DNA of 6,242 nucleotides from an uncultured bacterium (GTDB lineage: Bacteria; Verrucomicrobiota; Kiritimatiellia; CAIKKV01; CAITUY01), in assembly GCA_903934155.1 (NCBI GenBank), contig CAIZMS010000354.1, positions 1 through 6,242 on the forward strand, written 5' to 3'. The notes under the pieces were generated by a model. That model made no database searches, was not told the DNA's origin, and saw only the letters and a list, made by a program, of their open reading frames with translations. A program made the position numbers and the translations under genes. Shown one piece after another: positions 1 to 5,713 of the stretch; positions within the stretch are counted from its first letter, which is position 1, and each line of letters starts with the position of its first letter.

Positions 1-2522
1 ACATAGGGCGTCTCGCCGCAACCCGCACAGGCGCCGGAGAACTCAAACAACGGCTTCACGAACTGGCTACCCTTGACCGTGTCCTTCTTGTAGAGCTTGA
101 CGTCCGTTTCGGGAAGCGCCAGGAAGAACTTGAAGTTATCGGCCTCGTTTTCGCGAAGCGGCAACTGGGGCACCATCATGATCGCACGCTTGCCTGTCTC
201 CTGCTTGGTCGCCTTGTCGCGTTCCCGTCCGGGACAATTCCAGACACAGGCGCCGCACCCGGTGCAATCTTCCGGAGCCACCTGAACGGTGAACTTGAGG
301 CCGGCAAATTCCTTGCCCTTGGCGTCGCTGCACTTGAAGGTCTTCGGCGCATGGGCCAGGGCCTTCGAATCGTAAGCCTTGACGCGAATGGCCGCATGGG
401 GGCACACCAGCGAGCACTGGGCGCACTGGATGCACAGATCGGGATTCCATTCGGGAATCTCAACCGCAATGTTCCGCTTCTCATACTGGGTCGTACCGGT
501 CGGCCAGGTTCCATCCTCGGGCATCTGGCTGACAGCAAGGCTGTCACCCTTCTGCTTGATCAGGGTCGCCGTAACGGTTCGTACGAATTCCGGAGAATCC
601 GCCGGAACAACGGCAGGCATTTTCACCTTGCCGGCAACCGTGGCAGGAACCTTGACGGGCTGGATGGCGGCAACCGCGGCATCCACAGCCTGGAAGTTTG
701 ACTTAACCACATCGTCGCCCTTACGGCCGTAACTCTTCTTGATAGCCTTCTTGAGGCTTTCAACGGCCTCTGCCTGGGGAAGAACCCCGGAGATGCTGAA
801 GAAGCAGGTTTGCATCAGGGTATTGATGCGCGCACCCAGCCCGAGATCCGCCGCCAGCTTATTGGCATCAATCACGTAGAACTTGATTTTTTTGTCAATG
901 ATCTGCTGTTCCAGTTCGTCGGGCATATGATTCCAGACTTCCGCCGCCGTGAACGGGCTGGCCAGCAGGAATGTGGCCCCCGTCTTGGCCGTCGCCAGCA
1001 TGTCGTACTTCTCGACAAACGAGAAGTTATGGCAGGCCACGAAGTCGGCCTTGGTGCAGAGGTACGGACTGCGGATCAAGCCGGGCCCGAAGCGCAGGTG
1101 CGACACGGTAATCGTGCCGGCCTTCTTCGAATCGTAAACGAAATACCCCTGAGCGGAGAAATCCGTGTCGTCCCCGATGATCTTGATGGAGTTCTTGTTG
1201 GCGCCCACCGTACCGTCGGAACCCAGTCCGTAGAACATGGCCTCGATACGACCCTTATGTTCGAGCTGGAAAGACGGATCAAAGGACAGGCTCATCTTGG
1301 TCACGTCGTCGTTGATGCCGATCGTGAAGTGGTTCTTTTTGCCGGTGACGAGATTGTCAAAAACAGCCTTCACCATGGCCGGGGTGAATTCCTTTGACCC
1401 GAGGCCGTAGCGGCCGCCAAGCACCAGCGGATAGAACTTGGTCTGCATGAGCTTCTCGCTCTGCGCCTCACCGATCGCGGTCCGGACATCTTCGTACATC
1501 GGCTCACCGATTGAGCCCGGCTCCTTGGTGCGATCCAGAACGGCAATGGACTGAACAGTCGCCGGCAAGGTCTTGACGAAAGTCTTGATATCCCAGGGAC
1601 GGAACAGGCGGACCTTGAGCACGCCGACCTTTTCGCCCTTGGCCACCAGGGCTTCAACCGTCTCATGAACGGTCTCGGCACCCGACCCCATGATGATGAT
1701 CACGCGCTCGGCATCCGGGGCTCCGACATAGTCAAACAGATGGTACTGGCGACCCGTCAGTTTTGCAAACTGATCCATGGTCTTCTGCACAATACCCGGA
1801 CAGGCATCGTAATACTTGTTAACGGTCTCGCGGCCCTGGAAATACACATCCGGATTCTGGGCGGTACCCCGGATCATGGGCCGATCAGGCGACAAAGCGC
1901 GCCGACGATGGGCAAAAACAAGGTCATCGGTAACCATCGCACGGATCACATCGCTGGAGATGGATTCAATCTTCTGAACTTCGTGGGATGTCCGGAACCC
2001 GTCGAAGAAATGCACGAAGGGAACCCGCGCCTGCAAGGTAGCCGCCTGGGAAATGAGGGCAAAGTCATGCGCTTCCTGGACACTGGCGGAGGACAACATC
2101 GCGAAACCGGTCTGGCGCACCGCCATGACGTCCGAGTGGTCACCGAAGATCGACAACCCCTGGCAGGCCAGGGAACGGGCGGTAACATGGAATACCGTAC
2201 TGGTGAGCTCGCCGGCAATCTTGTACATGTTGGGAATCATCAGGAGCAGACCCTGAGATGCCGTAAATGTGGTCGTCAGGGCACCGGTGGCCAAGGCACC
2301 GTGAACCGCGCCACTGGCGCCACCCTCGGACTGCATCTCAACCACTTGTGGAATCGTTCCCCAGACATTCTTCATGCCTGCGGCACTATACTCATCAGCC
2401 CATTCGCCCATCGCGGAGGAGGGGGTAATCGGGTAAATCGCGCAAACTTCGTTCGTGGCATGGGCGACATTGGCAACCGCCTGATTTCCATCCACCATGA
2501 TCATGTTCTTATTCTCAGCCAT
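1..2522 (-). CDS. nifJ: Pyruvate:ferredoxin (flavodoxin) oxidoreductase, N-terminal 840 residues (3' end beyond window)
   Basis: This cytoplasmic iron-sulfur and thiamine-diphosphate enzyme converts pyruvate and CoA to acetyl-CoA and CO2, reducing ferredoxin or flavodoxin. Read on the minus strand it is one uninterrupted frame of 840 codons plus two bases. The family usually has about 1170-1200 residues, so roughly the last 30% is missing. Visible in order: YPITP at 30-34, with Thr33, Glu66 and Arg116 matching Thr31, Glu64 and Arg114 of the Desulfovibrio africanus enzyme (from memory); DGFRTSHE at 174-181; GSGAET at 279-284; LDRTKEPGS at 329-337; a GSDGTVGANKNS segment around 434-445; FGPGLIRS at 478-485. 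Two ferredoxin-type [4Fe-4S] motifs use Cys697/700/703/707 and Cys753/756/759/763. Cys832 and Cys835 in CAGCGE open the last domain and should bind the proximal cluster. The start at 2522 fits family length and has a good Shine-Dalgarno site. An in-frame ATG at 2567 exists but lacks one. The gene is divergent from the yggU operon. Confidence 0.96.
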   Translation of the reverse strand, partial: MAENKNMIMVDGNQAVANVAHATNEVCAIYPITPSSAMGEWADEYSAAGMKNVWGTIPQVVEMQSEGGASGAVHGALATGALTTTFTASQGLLLMIPNMYKIAGELTSTVFHVTARSLACQGLSIFGDHSDVMAVRQTGFAMLSSASVQEAHDFALISQAATLQARVPFVHFFDGFRTSHEVQKIESISSDVIRAMVTDDLVFAHRRRALSPDRPMIRGTAQNPDVYFQGRETVNKYYDACPGIVQKTMDQFAKLTGRQYHLFDYVGAPDAERVIIIMGSGAETVHETVEALVAKGEKVGVLKVRLFRPWDIKTFVKTLPATVQSIAVLDRTKEPGSIGEPMYEDVRTAIGEAQSEKLMQTKFYPLVLGGRYGLGSKEFTPAMVKAVFDNLVTGKKNHFTIGINDDVTKMSLSFDPSFQLEHKGRIEAMFYGLGSDGTVGANKNSIKIIGDDTDFSAQGYFVYDSKKAGTITVSHLRFGPGLIRSPYLCTKADFVACHNFSFVEKYDMLATAKTGATFLLASPFTAAEVWNHMPDELEQQIIDKKIKFYVIDANKLAADLGLGARINTLMQTCFFSISGVLPQAEAVESLKKAIKKSYGRKGDDVVKSNFQAVDAAVAAIQPVKVPATVAGKVKMPAVVPADSPEFVRTVTATLIKQKGDSLAVSQMPEDGTWPTGTTQYEKRNIAVEIPEWNPDLCIQCAQCSLVCPHAAIRVKAYDSKALAHAPKTFKCSDAKGKEFAGLKFTVQVAPEDCTGCGACVWNCPGRERDKATKQETGKRAIMMVPQLPLRENEADNFKFFLALPETDVKLYKKDTVKGSQFVKPLFEFSGACAGCGETPY

Positions 2523-2531
2523 AGCCTTCAA

Positions 2532-2537
2532 CTCCCT
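2532..2537 (-). promoter_or_regulatory. Shine-Dalgarno site of nifJ
   Basis: On the minus strand AGGGAG lies 9 nt before the ATG at 2522. This supports 2522 as the nifJ start over the in-frame ATG at 2567, which has no comparable site at a usable distance. Confidence 0.7.
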
Positions 2538-2550
2538 TTCCAGAGTTTTT

Positions 2551-2571
2551 CCGGATGATTCATTCATCCGG
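2551..2571. promoter_or_regulatory. Perfect 8-5-8 inverted repeat in the nifJ leader
   Basis: The arms CCGGATGA and TCATCCGG flank a 5-nt loop. In nifJ mRNA this would form a stable hairpin about 28 nt before the start codon and 13 nt before the Shine-Dalgarno site. It is followed by only five A residues in the nifJ direction and by mixed sequence in the other, so it does not look like an intrinsic terminator. It could stabilise the 5' end of the mRNA, modulate translation, or be an operator for a dimeric repressor. It does not match a palindrome I recognise, such as the Rex or Fnr consensus. The repeat itself is certain; its function is inferred. Confidence 0.45.
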
Positions 2572-2597
2572 TTGATTTCCTGATCGAGCACAAAAAA

Positions 2598-2610
2598 ACA
2601 GTCAGACTGT
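2598..2610. promoter_or_regulatory. 13-bp perfect palindrome, possible operator
   Basis: ACAGTC and GACTGT are separated by one base. The loop is too short for the full stem to fold as RNA, so a protein-binding site is more likely. It overlaps a weak minus-strand -10 candidate, TACAGT at 2606-2611, paired with TTGAAG at 2630-2635 at 18-nt spacing. A repressor bound here would therefore block nifJ transcription if that promoter is used. The same ACTGT half-site recurs at 2718-2741. In the nifJ direction the site is followed by seven T residues. Confidence 0.3.
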
Positions 2611-2675
2611 AGTACTTCATCACCCTCCTCTTCAAGCCTTTTCCCCCTCCTCTCTAGCGTCAAATTGTTAAGCCG

Positions 2676-2705
2676 TTGATAGACCGCAGGAAGCACCGAA
2701 ATGAT
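2676..2705 (+). promoter_or_regulatory. Candidate sigma70-type promoter for the yggU operon
   Basis: TTGATA (5 of 6 matches to the -35 consensus) is followed after 18 nt by AATGAT (4 of 6 to the -10 consensus). Transcription would begin near 2712, giving a leader of about 38 nt that contains the inverted repeat at 2718-2741. No better plus-strand pair was found by eye between 2571 and 2749. This is a weak call from sequence alone. Confidence 0.25.
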
Positions 2706-2717
2706 TTTCTTTTCTCG

Positions 2718-2741
2718 ACTGTCCCTTCCGGGCCCGACAGT
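2718..2741. promoter_or_regulatory. Inverted repeat just upstream of yggU, possible operator
   Basis: ACTGTC and GACAGT form a 6-bp inverted repeat around 12 nt that include the palindrome CGGGCCCG. It ends 8 nt before the yggU ATG. On the minus strand it also overlaps TATACT (2739-2744), a good -10 match whose -35 partner at 17 nt (TTCAGT) is poor. A protein binding here could control either direction. The half-sites resemble those at 2598-2610. Confidence 0.25.
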
Positions 2742-2749
2742 ATAGCGGC

Positions 2750-3043
2750 ATGAGTTGGATGACTGAAACCAGGGAAGGCATTGTTCTATCCATACACGCC
2801 ACACCGCGCGCCGCCAAAAGCCAGATTCAGGGACTTCACGGTGAGGCCCTGAAAATACGCCTGCAGGCGCCGCCGGTGGACGGAAAGGCGAATGACACGC
2901 TATTGGAATTTCTGGCCAAAGTTCTGAATGTCCCGCGACGCCAAGTCACCCTTCTCTCGGGCCAGACCAGTCGCCAGAAACGGGTCTCGGTCAAGGGGAT
3001 CACCGCAACACAGGCTATGCTTTCATTTCCGTCGATCCCATGA
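2750..3043 (+). CDS. yggU: YggU/DUF167 (UPF0235) family protein
   Basis: A 97-residue protein of the conserved but functionally uncharacterised DUF167 family, small single-domain cytosolic proteins usually of about 90-110 residues. Family features are plain: an early strand followed by ATPRAAKSQI, then LKIRLQAPPVDGKAND near residues 35-50, a helix with LLEFLAKVLNV, and the closing LLSGQTSRQKRVSVKG segment. There is no signal peptide or membrane segment. The ATG at 2750 has no recognisable Shine-Dalgarno site. A second in-frame ATG lies three codons later, and either start keeps the whole domain. It is the first gene of a three-gene operon, with 13 nt before the next start, and is divergent from nifJ. 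The family is often found beside unrelated housekeeping genes, so its role here cannot be read from context. Confidence 0.9.
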   Translation: MSWMTETREGIVLSIHATPRAAKSQIQGLHGEALKIRLQAPPVDGKANDTLLEFLAKVLNVPRRQVTLLSGQTSRQKRVSVKGITATQAMLSFPSIP

Positions 3044-3056
3044 TATTCCTTTTGGC

Positions 3057-3323
3057 ATGAAATCACACAAACACATTCTCGTCGGTGTTCATATAACGGA
3101 TAGAGTTAAGCATGCGAGTGAGGTACAGAAAGTCTTCACCGCCTATGGCGCCCACATCAAAACACGTCTGGGCCTGCACGATGTCGAGGACAGAACCTCT
3201 TCCCCCAACGGCATTATCCTGCTGGAACTGGTCGGAGACGAAAAGAAATGTTCCTCCATCGTCAAAAAGCTTTCCGCCATCAAGGGCGTGGAAGCCAAGA
3301 AAATGGTCTTTAGCCACGACTGA
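3057..3323 (+). CDS. TM1266-like ACT-fold protein, putative iron-only hydrogenase system regulator
   Basis: An 88-residue protein whose pattern fits the TM1266 family, small proteins with a ferredoxin-like/ACT (NikR C-terminal-like) fold, named for their presence near [FeFe]-hydrogenase and maturation genes. I see an opening strand KHILVGVHITD (5-15), a helix to about residue 30, RLGLHD at 37-42, a hydrophobic strand GIILLELVGD at 52-61, a helix with IVKKLSAIKGV (68-78), and a final KKMVF strand. There is no DNA-binding domain and no metal-binding cysteine cluster (one Cys only), so if regulatory it probably works as a small-molecule sensor or partner protein. It begins 13 nt after yggU with no clear Shine-Dalgarno site. 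Its TGA overlaps the next ATG by one base, implying translational coupling. No hydrogenase gene is in the window. An alternative is a generic ACT-like protein; I am fairly sure of the fold, less of the role. Confidence 0.72.
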   Translation: MKSHKHILVGVHITDRVKHASEVQKVFTAYGAHIKTRLGLHDVEDRTSSPNGIILLELVGDEKKCSSIVKKLSAIKGVEAKKMVFSHD

Positions 3324-4927
3324 TGAGATTACTCGTCCATCAGGTCAATGTTCCTCTCACCTATGACGACCCGACGATTCTGCAGCGCGTGAGCCGTAAA
3401 ATCGGATGCGATCCCGATTGTCTGGCCAATCCCAAAATCGTCCGCCGCTCCCTGGATGCCCGGGCCCGGAACCCGGAACCGGTGTACGCCCTGACCGTTG
3501 AAGTTGATTTCAATCTCCCGACCCTGCCGCCATCGGCAACAAGCCCAGCCGTGGAAATCATGACCGATCCGACGGAGGATGAACACCTCAGCACACGGCT
3601 CCGATCTCTTTCTGAAACTGGCGTTCGCCCCGTTGTGGTGGGCGCCGGCCCTGCAGGCTTGATGGCCGCTTACAAACTGGCGATCGCAGGGGCACGCCCC
3701 CTCCTGATTGAACGGGGGGACGATGCCGAAGGCCGGGGCCCCAAAGTGGCTCAATTCTGGAACGACGGAATCCTGGATCCGGAAAGCAATGTCCTCTATG
3801 GCGAGGGGGGCGCGGGGCTGTTCTCAGATGGAAAGCTCACCGCACGAAGCAAGGAGCGGGGACGGATCCGGGATTTCATGCAATTGCTTCATGCCTGCGG
3901 CGCCCATGAAAATGTCCTGATCGATGCCGAACCCCATGTCGGCAGTGATGCCCTGCTGACAATTGTTCCCCGCCTCCGAGAGCGGATCATCGCCGCCGGG
4001 GGTGAGGTGCGTTTCCGATCACGACTCGAGGCCATCATCAGTGAAGCCGGCCAACTTCGGGCAATCGTGGTGAACGGACAGGAAATCGCCTGCACACACT
4101 GCGTTCTGGCAGTGGGACACAGCGCCCGCGATGTCTATGAAATGCTGGCGGAACGAGGCGTGGCCCTGCAACCGAAACCCTTCGCTGTCGGTGTCCGCCT
4201 TGAAATTCCGCAATCTGCCATTGACCGAGCACAATACGGGCGATTTGCAGGAAGCCCCCTTCTGGGAGCCGCGAGTTTCCGGCTAACGCGACGCGAGGAA
4301 GACGGCGTCCGGTCCTGCTACAGCTTCTGCATGTGTCCCGGCGGAAAGGTCATCAGTTGCTCATCGGAGCCGGGACTCCTGACCACGAACGGCATGAGCT
4401 ATTCCAAGCGATCATTACCGCTCGGCAATGCCGCCTTTCTCGTCCCCGTTGGTCCAAGCGACTATCCTGAGCACGCCATTCCTTCATTGGCGGGGGTCGA
4501 GTTCCAGCGCAAGCTGGAACGAGATGCCTTTGCGGCGGCTGGGGGCGGCTACAAAGTCCCTGCTGCACGCCTGGTCGACTTCCTGGCCAAAGTCATCTCC
4601 CCCACCCTGCCTGAAGGAGGGTCGTGCCCCTATGCCGTACCGGTTGAATTCCGGAACATACTTCCTGAATTTGTCACCCATACACTGGAGAGGGCTATCC
4701 CCCCGATGTTGAATGAACTGTACGGCGTCAAGGTGAAGGACGCCGTCCTGTACGCCCCGGAAACCCGGAGCTCAAGTCCGCTTTGGATCACCCGTAACCC
4801 AGAAGGAGACTCCGTCAATACACGCGGGCTCTATCCCGCCGGCGAAGGTGCCGGTTACGCGGGCGGCATCGTCAGCTCCGCCATCGACGGGATGCGCGCG
4901 GCGGAAAATCTGCTAAAAACCCTATAA
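3323..4927 (+). CDS. FAD-dependent dehydrogenase of the COG2509 type, substrate unknown
   Basis: A 534-residue flavoprotein, close to the usual size of uncharacterised COG2509 NAD(P)/FAD-dependent oxidoreductases. Residues 1-65 form the N-terminal domain typical of this family, with a VPL segment early on and IVRRSLDARAR at 39-49. The FAD-binding Rossmann motif is VVVGAGPAGLMAAYKL (104-119), closed by an acidic residue in LLIERG. GEGGAGLFSDGKL (160-172), VLAVGHSARD (261-270), FCMCPGGKV (335-343) and the C-terminal GLYPAGEGAGYAGG (502-515), which should contact the flavin, are all present. There is no signal peptide or transmembrane segment. Its ATG overlaps the TM1266-like stop (TGATG), so translation is probably coupled. 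The N-terminal match argues for this start. The 3' end overlaps tatD on the other strand by 6 bp. Members have no agreed substrate; the position beside PFOR suggests a redox role but does not prove it. Confidence 0.9.
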   Translation: MRLLVHQVNVPLTYDDPTILQRVSRKIGCDPDCLANPKIVRRSLDARARNPEPVYALTVEVDFNLPTLPPSATSPAVEIMTDPTEDEHLSTRLRSLSETGVRPVVVGAGPAGLMAAYKLAIAGARPLLIERGDDAEGRGPKVAQFWNDGILDPESNVLYGEGGAGLFSDGKLTARSKERGRIRDFMQLLHACGAHENVLIDAEPHVGSDALLTIVPRLRERIIAAGGEVRFRSRLEAIISEAGQLRAIVVNGQEIACTHCVLAVGHSARDVYEMLAERGVALQPKPFAVGVRLEIPQSAIDRAQYGRFAGSPLLGAASFRLTRREEDGVRSCYSFCMCPGGKVISCSSEPGLLTTNGMSYSKRSLPLGNAAFLVPVGPSDYPEHAIPSLAGVEFQRKLERDAFAAAGGGYKVPAARLVDFLAKVISPTLPEGGSCPYAVPVEFRNILPEFVTHTLERAIPPMLNELYGVKVKDAVLYAPETRSSSPLWITRNPEGDSVNTRGLYPAGEGAGYAGGIVSSAIDGMRAAENLLKTL

Positions 4928-5713
4928 TCCCGACCCGAATAGCTTTTCCGAGTTAGCGGTGGTCAGTCCTGCCAGTTCCTCCACATCCATCCCGCGCACC
5001 CTGGCCAAAAGGGCGGCGATGGCGGGAAGGTAGCACGGCTCGTTGGGTCTACCCCGATGAGGAACGGGCGTCAGGTACGGGGTATCGGTCTCGATCAAGA
5101 GCCGGTCAGCTGGAATTCCCCGGGCCACCTCACGCAGGAGATCGGCATTGCGGAAGGTAACAATCCCACTGAAGCTGATCATGAAACCCAGGTCGAGTAA
5201 CTGACGGGCCAGGGATTCCGTTCCCGTAAAACAATGCAACACCCCGATCCTGTCGGAGCCCCCGCCCCATTGCCGGGCATGGGCGGATAATAGCGCCACG
5301 GTTTCCTGATCAGCCTCTCGACTGTGCACGATGACCGGCAACCGGAGTTCACGAGCCAAGGCGAGTTGCTCGACCATCAAGGCCTGCTGAGCTTCCGCCG
5401 TCTCCGGCGTATAATGAAAATCAAGTCCGAGTTCGCCAATGGCCGCCACATGCCCAACCGGCGCCGAAAGGATCAACTCCCGGATACCCTCGACCCTGGC
5501 ACCGGTTCCGGCCAGGCTGCGATCATAGGCCACTGCCGCCTTGACACATTCGGGAAACATCGCCGCGACACGAAGCGCCGCCGCATTGGCATCAGGCTCG
5601 CACCCGACGGCTATCAGGCGCCCCACCCCGGCAGCCGAAGCCCGCCCCACCATGCCCGCGATTTCGTCCGGCGTCATCGCCTCTCGAAAATGCACATGGG
5701 TATCCGTTAGCAT
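4922..5713 (-). CDS. TatD-family metal-dependent hydrolase, YcfH-like
   Basis: A 263-residue TIM-barrel amidohydrolase-type enzyme, full length for the family. Homologues are metal-dependent DNases and possibly D-aminoacyl-tRNA deacylases acting in the cytoplasm; the old link to Tat protein export is not functional. Metal-ligand motifs visible are DTHVH (His6, His8), IGELGLD (Glu94), VIVHSREA (His130), LHCFTG (His160) and IETDTPYL (Asp210). The stretch LLDLGFMISFSGIVTFRNAD and the PVPHRGRPNEP loop are very close to E. coli YcfH as I remember it. The region around residues 58-70 reads AVAYDRSLAGT where relatives usually have a GxHP motif, which is unusual. The start overlaps the gmk stop by 7 nt with no clear Shine-Dalgarno site, so it is probably coupled to gmk. 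Its stop overlaps the plus-strand FAD gene. Confidence 0.93.
   Translation of the reverse strand: MLTDTHVHFREAMTPDEIAGMVGRASAAGVGRLIAVGCEPDANAAALRVAAMFPECVKAAVAYDRSLAGTGARVEGIRELILSAPVGHVAAIGELGLDFHYTPETAEAQQALMVEQLALARELRLPVIVHSREADQETVALLSAHARQWGGGSDRIGVLHCFTGTESLARQLLDLGFMISFSGIVTFRNADLLREVARGIPADRLLIETDTPYLTPVPHRGRPNEPCYLPAIAALLARVRGMDVEELAGLTTANSEKLFGSGL

Noticed and set aside
810..1397. 195-codon plus-strand open frame
   Set aside because: Antisense shadow of nifJ, with no family resemblance.
1665..2558. 297-codon plus-strand open frame
   Set aside because: It lies antisense to the strongly supported nifJ coding sequence, has no recognisable domain, and its His/Gly/Arg-rich composition is typical of a mirror frame of GC-rich coding DNA.
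2592..2610. Intrinsic terminator or attenuator in the nifJ leader (ACAGT/ACTGT stem followed by seven T on the minus strand)
   Set aside because: The foldable stem is only 5 A/T-containing pairs with a 3-nt loop, too weak for a normal intrinsic terminator. An operator reading fits better.
2928..3056. Longer start (131 residues) for the TM1266-like gene
   Set aside because: The extra part overlaps yggU in another frame and has low-complexity Arg/Ser-rich composition. The family domain begins at the ATG at 3057.
3329..3754. 141-codon minus-strand open frame
   Set aside because: Antisense to the N-terminal half of the FAD dehydrogenase, whose family motifs are clear.
5324..5710. 128-codon plus-strand open frame
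   Set aside because: Antisense to tatD; no domain seen.
4922..5713. Role of the TatD homologue in twin-arginine protein export
   Set aside because: The name is historical; the motifs are those of a metal-dependent hydrolase/nuclease, and no tatABC genes are nearby.
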